This document shows positions 46,453 to 58,105 of a stretch of 64,000 nucleotides of DNA, in pieces. Position numbers and translations under genes: made by a program. The stretch is taken from positions 1,228,893-1,292,892 of the forward strand of contig KN832555.1 of the NCBI GenBank assembly GCA_000827205.1. The letters are read 5' to 3'. The notes beneath the pieces are model-generated. The model saw nothing but the letters and a program-made list of their open reading frames with translations, was not told the origin of the DNA and did no database searches. The DNA comes from Plicaturopsis crispa FD-325 SS-3. Its lineage: Eukaryota; Basidiomycota; Agaricomycetes; Amylocorticiales; Amylocorticiaceae. Each line of letters begins with the position of its first letter. Positions within the stretch are counted from its first letter, which is position 1.

Positions 46453-48551
46453 TCAACTTTCTGTCAGAAATCGGCTTGGAGCTCGTGTGCGCCCATCTGA
46501 AAGTCGGGCAGACTTCCTAGCCGTAGACGGCAACGCCTCATCATCTCGTCGCCTTTTGCTCCCATACGATGAATCGCCCTCGTGTGACGCGTCAGAGAGG
46601 GTCTCAGCTTGTGACGCTGTAGTTTTGATGCAAGCGAGCCGTTCATATAGCTCGTAATCAAAATCCACGCAAACGAGTTCTACGCAGGGGACCAAGAGGT
46701 GTCCAGAATCGTATTCCCGCTGGATTTGTTCAACGCGATCGGGGTCGCTAGCCTCCGAGCAAACCTCTTTGAAGACTCGAGTTTCAGTGATACGGCTGTA
46801 CGATTTTTGGGTCTGAAGACATGCGTCCAACATCAGCATTGAAAATCATTTCAAAGTAGAGAAGATATCACATACCTTCTCGGAGAGGGTAGCCCACTCT
46901 TCTTTCGTCAAAGGTGCCGTAGTTTGCATACGGTAGAGGCCCATGTATCGATAACATGCCATATTCACTCCAACAAAGAGATGCAGCTCGTCGGCGGTCT
47001 GGTATACATCGTGGTCCGTCCCTAGACCCATGAACATGTAGCCATGTGAGCCTGGCTCGGTCGGACACCATGGGTTGTCCCGCGCGTTGGGACAAGCATA
47101 TTTATTGATATGAAACTCCGTCGACAAAGGAGTCTGTGATTTTACCCTGTTAAAGTGATCGGCGTGGTTAGAAGTATATCCTGCACACCGTTTAAACAAA
47201 TGGACAAATGTCACTTACGTGACGTCAACGCGTCGAGGATTCCCGCCCAGTTGCCGTGACAAAAAAGTGCGATTAAACACAACGCTCTCATGCAAGTGGC
47301 TGCTATTGAGGTCGACGACAATCTGTGGATATTTCTCCAGTGCTTGCTTGCGACTACGAGGGGTGGCGTTGTTAGCCTGGAAGCCGTCGCGACTGTCTGA
47401 CCCATCTGCCCGGTCTGAGCGTCGGACGTGCTGGGTAGAAGTAGCCGAGGAATCCGTTACTTGCGGAGATCTTTCTCGAGGACGCTGAACACCAAATGTT
47501 ATGTGCATCTTTTTCACGTATGAGGGCCTGATGTACCTGTTATATTCAATTATAATACGACGCACTAGGCTGTCCACGGTTCTTGACCGGCGACTCCTTT
47601 GCTGTTCCTCACTTCTTGAAAATAGGTGCCGCCGAGCACTAGGATGCGTCCGTAGGTCCGCATTGTTAGCTCTTTGAACTTTTAGCAAGTCCCTCGCTCG
47701 GGTAAGCTGCCAATATAATGAGAATTGCGGGGGTTTACCCTAGACACGGGATACTTACTTTCTTCCTCCTGATGATAAGGGCCGTCTCTAAGCCGGTGAT
47801 CCGTTGGATGCTAGCGTCGTTTGCTAACTGAAGCTCGGTGTTTGACAGCCTCAAGTGTTTGTTCGCGTCCTTCTCTGCCGTGACCTGTGTCGGGTTTTGT
47901 TAGCATGAAGCTCCCGCTCTTGGTGGGAATCCATCGACACACCTCCTTCTCCAACGATTCAATCTTCATGATACATTCCAAGTAAGTGTTTTGCAGACCA
48001 TTGTTTACAGAAGGATATGCGACAGATACCTTGATGTTCTTGTCCGCAAGCTCAACTTCGTATATGCGAGCGTTTCGAGCCCCAATCTCTGCAGCCTGAA
48101 GGTGTGCCTTCAGTTCTTCGTTCTGATGTTGCAATGTTTTGACGTCGTCCTCACGGGACAGAAGCTACACGGTCGGTCAGATGTGGAGTTCACGTGGAAG
48201 ACACTGTATATCTTGCCTCTTTCGCAAGTTGATCGCGTTCGATCTCCATCTTAACGAGCGCAACCTCGCTATCACCATACTGCTGCGATTGCAACGCTTG
48301 GAACATCCTGTCGGAGATTCCATGAATTTCTGGCTTGACACGATTGTTTGTTCCAGAAGTATCACTGTTTTTCTGTAGTACCGTGATCAGAGGTCGAGGT
48401 GATGCACGAACGACCCTAGACGCACCTCAGCATTGAGGCGCTCGCGGTCATCCTCAACCTTTGCCATCTTTACCATGTTGTTGCCGAATTTCTGTTTTTG
48501 TAGTGCGCTGAACATTCTTGCGGCATATCCATGGTCGTTGAGTTCACTCAT
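46453..48551 (-). CDS. coiled-coil protein with DUF6697-type domain, gene B
   Basis: This is the paralog of gene A, transcribed towards it. The start at 48551 reads MSELNDHGYAARMFSALQKQ. The next exon repeats a related unit, HGISDRMFQALQSQQYGD, so the N-terminus holds a ~35-residue duplication. Coiled-coil exons follow (LKAHLQAAEIGARNARIYEV, HLRLSNTELQLANDASIQRI), then a basic linker. The C-terminal domain has NKYACPNARDNPWCPTEPGS, GYMFMGLG, CYRYMGLYRMQTTAPLTKEE and REYDSGHLLVPCVELVCVDF, matching gene A block by block. It ends in a basic tail with KRRRDDEALPSTARKSARLS, a possible nuclear signal. The exon 2 donor is either GC (GAG|GCAAGA) or a weak GTGTCT further on. Function is unknown. Confidence 0.78.
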
Positions 48552-48994
48552 GGTGGCTCGAATGCAAGGAACCTGGGGAGCAATAGATCTCCACGGCGTA
48601 GGTGGTGCGGCCATGGGTAGGCCATGTATGGACGCGTGTTGACCGCATGTTATGGCTGCAACAGTGCAAGACTGTGACCGCAAAGGAAGACCCCAATCAC
48701 CCCTAGAACTCGTTAGCTGATTTGAAGAGCGTTGTTCCTATAGGTATGGTCACCCCAACAGCGCAGGCGCTGCGACCTTAGCAGCTTAAGCAGTCTCTTG
48801 TTTCCGATGTATTGGACAAATAACATGCACGGACGCACTGTGATCAAGAGATGAATTCGCCTCTGCAACGACAAACGTCGACAACATTCAAACAACGAGA
48901 CGCACAAAATTGGACAGCGCGCGACCCAGAGACGATGGCGACAGCAACCTTTTGAAACCCACCAAGTCACGCTAGGAGGGAGCATGGGCAATGC
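48552..48994. other. intergenic, upstream of gene B
   Basis: About 440 bp holding the promoter of gene B and the 3' flank of the next gene on the same strand. No gene is visible. Confidence 0.5.
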
Positions 48995-49540
48995 TCACAG
49001 GCGACACTTCGCTCTAAACGCCAACGCGAGATCCTGCGCAGACATGTTAACCAGCTCACCAATGGATGATGCCGGAAAAAAGCGCACTATGACAACAGAC
49101 GAGAGGCTACGGCGCCTAATCCGAACCTTCTGACCGTGGGCTTCAGTGTTGGAGTAACCGCCCGACTCATGGACCGCTGTGTCGATGTTGGCGACATCTT
49201 CGTCTCTGTCAATGGGCGACTGCACCCAATGGTAAGCAAAGTAGGCACGGGATCGACGAGAACGACATACAAGTACCAGAGTTGAGATGGAACCGAGGCC
49301 ATCATAGGGCAAGCGCAGTCCTTCGCGGTGTTGTGCGGAACGAAGTTCAAAACAGCGGGTCAACGAGGGTCCTCCGTATCCATGCTCCCCAATGTCCTTG
49401 AGGTCTACGTGATGAACCGAAACAAAACAATTTGACATTGAAAACAAACTAACCGTAAAGGCCTCAGGACGGTAAGGGAAATCTCTGCGGTAAGGGTGGT
49501 AGCGCTGGCCGTAGACGTCGCGGGGGGTTGAAACGCGCAT
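48995..49540 (-). CDS. unrecognised small protein, about 165-181 residues
   Basis: I do not recognise this gene. An open frame from an ATG at 49540 runs to 48995. A canonical ~50-nt intron (donor GTTAGT near 49453, acceptor CACGTAG near 49405) lies inside. Its removal joins YRPEAFT to DLKDIGEHGYGGPSL; the frame is open even if it is retained. The N-terminus is rich in Y, R and P (DVYGQRYHPYRRDFPYRPEA). The middle reads LPYDGLGSISTLVLVCRSRR and the C-terminus ends SAQDLALAFRAKCRL. No signal peptide or domain is evident. Confidence 0.45.
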   Translation of the reverse strand: MRVSTPRDVYGQRYHPYRRDFPYRPEAFTVSLFSMSNCFVSVHHVDLKDIGEHGYGGPSLTRCFELRSAQHREGLRLPYDGLGSISTLVLVCRSRRSRAYFAYHWVQSPIDRDEDVANIDTAVHESGGYSNTEAHGQKVRIRRRSLSSVVIVRFFPASSIGELVNMSAQDLALAFRAKCRL

Positions 49541-52522
49541 GATGAGGTGAACTGAGAGACCAGGGTGACAGGGGAAAGATTATGTGTGCCCATATATATG
49601 CCCAGCAAATTATTGACCCAAAATGAGGGCGAAAGATGTGACTCCAGGTTTATGGCATGAGCCATTCGTAAACGCCGCGCGTCGAAACACCCTTTTGGCA
49701 CGACCTCTGCTGATAACGAACGACGCGGCAACATCCAGTACCTGCGCTTGCTCCTCCACTATATCACTGTCCGAGGGCCCACGACTGAGGAAATATCGAA
49801 TCGAGTGCCACCAGGGTCGAGCTGATCTTGCTTCCTTGTCACTTCTGGCCAATTCAACCGTGGGTGTGCGCGGCGTTCTCCGCAAATCAAACGAAAGGCT
49901 CGGGCTCAGCCAGACAGCGAACACACAGACGCATACAGGAACCAGAGATGAGTTCAAAAGCCTACAGGCAGATTGAAATCACTTCTGGTTGCGTGTCCCA
50001 GTACTGTGTATCGCATGTCTGCATCTCGGGCAGCAGGTGACGATTGTCCATGCATACTCGCGTGCAAATTCGGACAACTTTTGGACCTTGGAGAATGAGA
50101 CGGCGTGAGCACCAATAACTTCATCGTTGCATTCCTCTTCGCTCTGAGGAGAATCCTGGGGTAATTCTCCCCCTTGTGAATCCACAGAAATGACCCCGTC
50201 CCATCGAGACCCGCTCGCCACCGTGACAGCAAATGCGGAATGTAACGCGCGTGTCACGTGTCACGCTACGCCCCATCAAAAATTGCCACAAAGGCAAGTC
50301 TCTGGACAACATCCACAACGAAAAAAACACTCATTTCATGCCTGAAAGCTCCTGTAAGACACTCAGGAAAAGAATGTGCCTCAAGACGTCTGTAGGCAAG
50401 CCTTGCCAACGCAAGATGCGGCCCCCTCATTGTCGTGTGCAAGAAGTACAAGCCAGACGCAAGCAGATCGCAATGCAACACAAGGATTTGACAAGCACAA
50501 AATACGAGGACGCACCATGATTTCCCAATAGAATGAACAGTCATGGTATCATTGCTGAGACCAGTCGGGCCCCCTTTTGCGTATTCCGAGAGTTGCTGAT
50601 CCCGTATATTGAATGTTGCCTAGAATTGCCACTGGCTGCAGGATGTACCATCCTCCGGCACTGGTGAAGGGGAGGCTCGTCCCAGACAGAGCAATCAAAG
50701 CCGGTAGCGAGCCCGCGGTACTGAATGTGCTGTCGCCTATGTGGCGATATTGCCCAGAAGGCGATAACGCTCGTCGCGGGAAGTCAAGCCAAGGAATCAA
50801 GACCGTCGGAACCGCGCTCAAGATACGGAAGAGCTGCTATGCCTGACAGTTGGGTCTCTCCACGTACAGCACGGTCCTCGTCGCGGTGATCATGGTGAAG
50901 GCTGAAGCGCAAAGCACGTTTGCTTCCGTCTAGTCAAGTTGGAAGTCCGCGCCGATCACCAATTTTCGGGGGGCGATAGGACCATGGCACCAGTCGACCA
51001 CGACCCAGAGACATCCTTGTACGGTTTGACATGAAATGCAATGGCAAGCAGCAGCCCTTCCAGTTGTGAGTGCAAGGCGCGAAGAACAGACGACGCCACG
51101 CAAGAAATGTCGGAGGTCCAAAGCCACTCGGCTTTTCAAATTGGCCCTGACTTTCTTTTCTCGTTCAACAACGTCCACCACGTCGTCCGAACTCGTTTTG
51201 CGATTTTTCCAACCGCAAAGAAACGCGATTCGATTTTTACTCGATTTTCCATGGTATTCTCATCTCCCGGACGTCGACCTCGATGTGACATTGCCGACAG
51301 TGGACCTCTACCGTGGTCATAATCACCCCTTCGGATCTCGCTGCCTAACTCGATTTCTCCCTGGACGACCACTGGGATTTCAGTCGCCCCTCCATCCATT
51401 GATGCCTTGCCTGCCAGTGCGGCCGACCTGACGACGAGACGCATGTGCCAATCCATAATTCGACTGCGCCTAGCTCCAATGACCTCCCCTGCCACTGTCT
51501 GCTCGTACCCAAGACAGTTGGTCGTACTAGGATCCAACATCTCGTCGATGGCAATCTCATCCGAGGCTTTCTACCGCTTCTCGCGCTCACTGAACGTCGG
51601 TGATCCACTGTTGATGGCGCCCTGACTTCCTTGAATTGCCTTCCTCAGAGGGACTCCGCTATGGCAGATTGGGCCCACGGCGGGAGGGGCGGGAGAAGAA
51701 AGTCAGCCCTCGCTCTCAGGATGCTACAATCCGAGCGTCCTCATCCCCCTCTTCCCGACACGATACAAACTACTACTTTGGTCCGCCCCTCAGCTGGACA
51801 ACGTACTTTTAAGCGCAACGCCTACCAGTAGCGCTGAATCCGATACCCACCCATGTTCCCCCTTCCCCCCATGCGTGCCCGGGTTCTCTCTCCATATCGT
51901 CACAAAATTACGGGATTCAATCGGCGAATGATTCTAGCTTCTGTGCACGGAATCATGCGTCACTATGTGCGGCGACGACAGCTGAAGCGCTGACCCCTCA
52001 GGCAGGTACGTATGCGCTCGCCTATAGGTCTATGCCTGGTGTACTGACCTCCAACGTACGTCCAGCCTTCTTGCGAGCGTTGATCCTGAGCTCTTGAGCT
52101 AATATATTACCGCATGTTCAGACACCAATAGCAATGGCTATCATATCATACGAAGCTCCCTGCTAGCTTGACGTTGGCTCAATATTCGTCGTTGAATGTG
52201 CTTGATCATCAAGGCTCCTGTCGAACTACTTATCGAACGATTCCGCGGTGATGACACTGGGGTTTCCCAAGTTTTGTGTCTGACTCTTGCTCGTGTGTAC
52301 GTGTACTGCCAGCGCCTGGGTCAAAACGTTTCTTCAAAACCACTTCCATGTTATTCTGAGCTCCAGAGGGTCGGTGAGGAGACGGATTATTATGAACGGA
52401 AGATATCCGACAGAGCATAAAGTGCGAGAAAAGTCTAATAATGAGCTAGAAAATCCCTAAGAACATTTTGGTAGACCCCCATGTCCACACTCTCCAAACT
52501 ATCAACAATTACCCGCAGAAAC
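49541..52522. other. long stretch without a supported gene
   Basis: About 3 kb. Open frames of up to ~134 codons exist (for example 51136-51540 minus and 49623-49976 plus), but they overlap on opposite strands. They lack family resemblance, and I could not build a spliced model. It may hold a non-coding transcript, remnants, or a fast-evolving gene I cannot see. Confidence 0.5.
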
Positions 52523-54166
52523 TCAAAGCATGAATGTCAATGGGTTCTCCAGGTAACCCCGGAATGCCTGCAACCACCGGGCACCCACAGCACCGTCCAC
52601 AGTCCGGTGGTCCGCGCTGAGCGTCACCTTCATGATTTGCACGGTCTTGAACCCACGCTCCTCCTCGGGTGCGGGAACGAGCGTAGGCTGTGCACCGCCG
52701 ATAGCGAGGATACACGATTGCGGCGAGTTGATGATAGCGGTGAAATGCGAGATGTCGAACATGCCGAGGTTGGACACGGTAAACGTTCCGCCCTGTAGAT
52801 GGTATATTAGTCGGGCAATAAGGGCTTAACGCGTCAGTGACTGTGAACAGACCTGGTATTCCTGGGGTACGAGTTTCCCGTCACGAGCCTTCTTAGCGAA
52901 AGCTTTCGACTCTGCGGATATTGTTGCAAGTCCCTTCGAGCCTACGTCCCTAAGAATGGGAGTAATGAGACCGTTGGGGGTGGCAACTGCCATCGAGATA
53001 TCCGCCTTCTTGTACCTATCGAAGCGTTAGACTGCTGGAGACATATGCTACTGGACCGAGCTACTGACTGTCGGATGTATTCTCCCATCCAAGCTGAGTT
53101 TGCTTCAGGGACGTCGGCGAGTGCGAGAGACACGGCTTTGATGATGAAGTCATTGACACTGATCTTGACGCCCTTCTCCGCCAATGTCTTGTTGAAGACT
53201 TGGCGTAGCTTGAGCACCTTATCCATGTTGATATCGACCGTGAGGTAATAATGGGGTACCTCCTGCTTCGACTGCGTCAGCCTGCTGCCGATGACGCGGC
53301 GCATGTTCGAGACGGGGGTGTCAACGTAGTCGGCAAGGGCGGCGGATGGTCCTGCGGACGGGGATGATGGTGCGGCAGCAGCGGCGGCGGGCTCAGGCTT
53401 GTACTTCTCTACATCCTCGCGTATGATCCTGCCTTCGGGACCGGTGCCTTTGATTTTGGCCAGAGGGATGCCACGCTCGAGAGCGATTTTCTTGGCAATT
53501 GGGGACGCGAATATACGGGCACCTGTCGAAAGTTCCTGCTTAGGCTCCTCCTTCGGTTTCGACGCCTCCGCCTTGGGGGGTTCGGGTTCCGCCTTAGGTG
53601 GTGCTGGGGCCTTCTCGTCATTGGGGACTGGCTTCGCTGCTTCATCAGGCTGTGATGCGAGCTCTGCTGCGCCCGAGATGTCGTCGCCCTCTTCAGCAAG
53701 AATACCGATGGTGCTGCCAACAGGGATGTTTTTCGTGCCGTCTTCGGTCTGCAGAGGTTAAGTTTTAATGAAGAACGAGACAAGGCGCGTGCATGAAATG
53801 ATACATACGACAATCTTGGCGAGAATACCATCGTCCGGAGCCTCCACGTCAATGGTCGCCTTGTCAGTTTCCTATACGCGCGTCAAAGTTAGCAACGCTG
53901 GCGTCGTACGGTACGGACACGTACAATCTCGAGTATGACATCTCCAGCAGAGAACTTCTCGCCCTCCTTCTTCTTCCAGGAGGCAATTCCACCTTCCGTC
54001 ATGGTAGGACTCATGGCCGGCATGGCGAATTTACTGAGAGCCTGTCTCCGTGCGGAGACATGCAGACCTATAAGACAAAGCGACGCGTCAGTACACCCAC
54101 TTTACTAACATAGGGCCAGCTTGACGCACCGCGAGAGAGAATGCTGCGAGCCAGGGAGGAAGCCAT
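52523..54166 (-). CDS. LAT1: pyruvate dehydrogenase complex E2, dihydrolipoamide acetyltransferase
   Basis: This is the core enzyme of mitochondrial pyruvate dehydrogenase, transferring acetyl groups from lipoamide to CoA. Exons are 54166-54130, 54067-53925, 53871-53809, 53748-53069, 53015-52853 and 52792-52523, giving 451 residues. The N-terminus [13 protein letters not shown] is a mitochondrial presequence. One lipoyl domain has [20 protein letters not shown] and the lipoyl lysine in ETDKAT. After an A/P/E/K-rich linker comes the E1/E3-binding domain ([19 protein letters not shown]). The catalytic domain contains [20 protein letters not shown] and the active-site ADHRTVDG. It is divergent from CSL4, with 153 bp between start codons. 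Confidence 0.96.
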
Positions 54167-54319
54167 AGTGAACGGAGGGGTACGGAGGTGACACAATTTT
54201 CGACAAGACGATTCAGAGTTATTGGGGGACAGGTCCGAAGTCCGATCCGTGTCGGGACTTGTAGAAAGGCCTGCCGTCCTTCCCCGACAACGGCCGCCAC
54301 TCACTTCTGTTTTTTTACC
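54167..54319. promoter_or_regulatory. bidirectional promoter of LAT1 and CSL4
   Basis: A 153 bp gap separates the two divergent start codons and must contain both core promoters. No TATA box is evident. Confidence 0.5.
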
Positions 54320-55055
54320 ATGGCAAACGCGTCGAATATCGTTCTACCTGGCCAACCACTGCCCCTTCCCCGTGGACCTGCTCCGCTGCTTGGAACGGGA
54401 ACTTATACGCGGGATGGTCAGGCGCGTGCAAGTCTGCTTGGTGTGCCTCAGTACGAAGGATCTGTTGGTTTTCACGTCTTAAATGCAGTACGCTTTACAC
54501 AAGTGACCGACGGGAATATGCTCGTAGACTATGCTCATATCGCGTGTGCGTCCTAAGCCACCTGCACCAAATTCTGTAGTGCTTGGTTCGGTGACGCGTT
54601 TGTCACCGCTTCAAGCGATGTTGTCCATCACTGTCGTGGACGGCGTCCCTCTCCCTGCTGGAGAGGAATTCACAGGTGTGATACGGACTCAAGACGTGCG
54701 CGCAACAGAAAAAGACAAGGTCAAGATCGGCGACTGTTTCCGTGGAGGAGACGTCGTGAAGGGCGTTGTGGTGAGTTTCCATCCAATCCTGTCCACTACC
54801 TGGCCTCACCTGATACGCGTGCAGTTATCTCTGGGCGATGCTCGAAGCTACTACATTACCACGGCACGAAACGATTTAGGCGTGATATTCGCTACAAGCG
54901 AAGCTGGCAAGTATTCTCCTTCTATCAGCCAGGCCTCCTAGTGCTTACCGCGGTGAGCAGGCGCAACGATGGAGCCGGTGTCCTGGCAGGAAATGCGATG
55001 TCCTCGAACCAATACGATAGAACGTAGAAAATGCGCTAAGCCAGAAGGACTGTAG
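54320..55055 (+). CDS. CSL4: RNA exosome cap subunit Csl4
   Basis: Csl4 is an S1-domain cap protein of the nuclear and cytoplasmic RNA exosome. Exons are 54320-54463, 54528-54770, 54825-54906 and 54961-55055, giving 187 residues. The N-terminal domain has IVLPGQPLPLPRG and GTGTYTRDGQARASLLG. The S1 part has VVLGSVTRLSPLQAMLSITV and GVIRTQDVRATEKDKVKIGD. The C-terminal zinc-ribbon-like region has SEAGATMEPVSWQEMRCPRT. The third intron must use a GC donor (G|GCAAGT) to give SEAGATMEPVSWQEM; a GT donor two bases on gives a frame that loses this conserved end. Confidence 0.92.
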
Positions 55056-55374
55056 ATAGGATGTTGAGACCTGAATGCTATGTTTTGTTTCATGAATCTG
55101 TATGAATGTTTTCGGTTTGTTCAGGTTGTCGAGCAAACGCGGCGTCTTACATAACAAAAGTGGAATCTCGTCACTTGATTCATTTCGCGATTCCAACTTG
55201 AGCGTCCTCTTGCCGTCTCCGAATTGACTCGGTCCTGTTCTCTCTGCTGTTCATTCTGTAGCCTGTTCATGACTGCTGTCTTAAACCCTGCAAATGCACT
55301 CTGGTCCGACCGAGCCATGGCTTCCTTAGACGACTCACAGATCAAGTACTTGCCTACCTGCCACCGCTTTGGCC

Positions 55375-57572
55375 ATGCCCACTAATCACTCCTTTACTAC
55401 CAGCTATTCATCCTCCTCCGACTGGAAGGCAAAGTATCATGAGGTCGCAGATATGCTGGCAGAAACTCGCGCCGAACTCGATGACTTTCAGCATTCCAGT
55501 AAGGAGCTTGAGGAGGAACTCGAGCGCGAGCTGGAGCGCACCGAGAAAGCGCAGCAGGACATGAAGATCAAAGTAGCGAAGAGCGAGATGGAGCGCGAGG
55601 ATTGGAAGGTGCGTGCCTCTTCGCCACGGCATACCCGTCGGTGCTGACCCCTCGCAGAATAAGTTCATGTCGCTTCAGACGACTCATAATACAACAACAA
55701 CGTCTCTGCAACGAGAGCTGGACACTCTGCGGCAGGAACACCAGAAGGTCAAAGTTCAATTGCGAGACTTGGAGATGGGTAACGATGATCTCGAGAGGAA
55801 CGAGCGAGCTGTCTCCTCAAGTTTGGCCGATATCGAAGCTAAATACACGCGCGCCTTAGAGGAAAAGATCCTCCTCGAACACGAGCTGTTCGATAAGGCG
55901 ACCCTTGAAGAGGAATGCCAGCGCCTCAAGGATGAACTCCGAGGTGACTATGACTAGTCCGCGCCCTTGCTCTCGCTAACTTTGGAATGTGGCAGATGCG
56001 AACGTTGAAGTGTCTATACTCAAGGATCAACTAGCTGCAAGCCAAGCTACGAAATCCTCCGCTTCCATCAACACCGCCGAGGAACCGTCCTCCTCCACCC
56101 CCTCGTCACTGTACCAAGGCGTTTCCCGCACGGACGACGACCTACTTACCACCCCTCCTCCCGACATGCAACTCGCCGATCTCTCTCCAGTCTCCGACTC
56201 GCCATCCGACTCACCTTATGCAACAACAACACCCCGCCCGAAACTCCCCTCCATCGACACTACCGGTAAAGGCCAGTCGGCGCTACTACAGCGCGCGGGC
56301 TTCCAGCCGGGTAGGAGCAACATTGGCTCGCCTTCAGGCTCCCCCATCAACCGTTCGAGTACCCTTCCCACCCTCTCTTCGACGCCTACACGTATTCCGC
56401 CTCGCACGCCGTCAACCTCGACGCGAACGCCTGCATCCCGAAATACTTCGAACATGAGCACAAGCACCGTTGTACCGGGCACTGCGTCGAAGAGCAAGGG
56501 CGTGCAGATGGTCTCGGAAATGCGTGCCCGTGTGCGCGTTCTTGAGCAGAAGATTCACACTCGCGTACCTCGACTTCGCATGGGAAGCGCGGCTGGAAAG
56601 CCACCCACTAGCTACCTCGGCGCGTCCACGATCGGTGCACCGACTGCGTTATCATCTACCACGTCTTCATCATCTTCATCATCCATCACACGTACCGGTT
56701 CGCTGAAATCGACTGCTGCGGACGAACACGGCGTAAGCACGCAAAGGCGCAGCATAGATGAGCCTATCGAACGGAGACGTACGCCAGCACCCGATTCCTC
56801 AGGCTGGGTCCTAATAATGGAAGATTCACCGTCCCCTGTCAAAGACAAGGAGAAGCAGCTCCGCCGTGTCTCTAGCCCGACTGCCCCCACCGCGTTCCGC
56901 TCGACTACTAATGCAGTGTCCAATAGTAGCTCGAGCAGCAGCAACCTGAAAGGTGGGAATTCTCTCGCGCAAAGCACAATGAACACAGGTATCCGCCGAC
57001 CACAGTCCCGCCTCTCCGGTGCAAGTCTCAGTACAACTACGACATCGAGCTCTATCCCCACCCCATCCTCTCGCCCCGCTTCGCCCTCGTTCCTCCCCGT
57101 CCCATCTTCGGGACTATACGCCCACCAATCAACGGCTGGTGCTACTGGTTTGAAGCGCTCAACTGGTCCGCCAGGCATGTATTCCCAGCAGCCCAAAAGG
57201 TCCTCTCTCACCGCGAGCACCATGGACTCGCCGTATTCTCAGCATCGCGAACGCCCATTAACGATGCCCGCTTCGTCGCGTCCAGCTTCTGGAACACCAT
57301 CGCCGATGTCGTCGACGTCGTCGGACGGATATAAGGCGTTGCCTAAATTGCCCGCACTTCAGGCGAACGTCACTATGCGCCAGCCCTCGAAGCTTCCCAG
57401 TTCATCTGCCCTAGGGAAGAGCCGCATTGGTCGGCCTAGCGGTGGAGGCAGACGGAGCGCTGGTCCGCCGGATATCACGGGGCTAGAAGAGCTGCTGGAT
57501 CCACCGAGCGATGCTGGCCGGTCTAGGTCTGGCAGTACAACGTCTGCGTTTGGGGGCAGAAATGGCTACTGA
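55375..57572 (+). CDS. NudE/Ndel1-family nuclear distribution protein
   Basis: NudE proteins link Lis1/NudF and dynein for nuclear migration along microtubules. Exons are 55375-55608, 55658-55943 and 55996-57572, giving 698 residues. The N-terminal ~180 residues form a long coiled coil with DWKAKYHEVADMLAETRAEL, the EELERELERTEKAQQDMKIK block and KNKFMSLQTTHNTTTTSLQR, as in the family. The C-terminal ~500 residues are S/T/P-rich and disordered, with a short helix near 56500 (GVQMVSEMRARVRVLEQKIH), typical of fungal NudE. The ATG at 55375 is preferred because an upstream ATG at 55317 runs into a stop. Confidence 0.9.
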
Positions 57573-58105
57573 GCGAGGTCCTTCGTCTTATGCTGGTTTT
57601 TCACTTCTTTTTCTGTCCCTTTTTATTGTGTTCTCATCATCGTCCGCACGGGGCCGCCTAAAGGGCACATCCCGACCGTCAATCTACTAACGAATACGGC
57701 CCACACTCATTTTCATTATCACAGTCCCACGTCCTCCGCTCCGCGCAATGGTATCACGACGACTCTTGGCCAACGCATTATTCCTAGGCCGGTATTCCCA
57801 TGAACTTACGATGATATCCCCCCTCCCTTAATGATAGACTCTACGTCCCCGATGCGCATTCCTATTGTCGTTTGCAGATATCGCCATCCCCATGCTGCTG
57901 ATGTATCTCATCTCACTCCCTGCTTCCCTTACGCTACTGTTATTCTGTTGTGTCACTTTACTTCGATTATGCTGTGGAATAACAGTGTTTTATACGGAAA
58001 GCCACAAGATATCAAGTGATAGAGTAGGAGTTAGGTATACAGCGTTGACCGAAAACAAATATATGATGCCGAGACCTGCTGAAGCGCTAAGACACGGGGG
58101 GACAT
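57573..58105. other. intergenic between convergent NudE and Nudix genes
   Basis: About 530 bp of 3' flanks. A plus-strand frame near 57865 has a hydrophobic stretch but no other support. No gene is called. Confidence 0.5.

Noticed and set aside
51136-51540. Minus-strand open frame of 134 codons
   Set aside because: It overlaps plus-strand frames of similar length and has no family resemblance and no intron signals.
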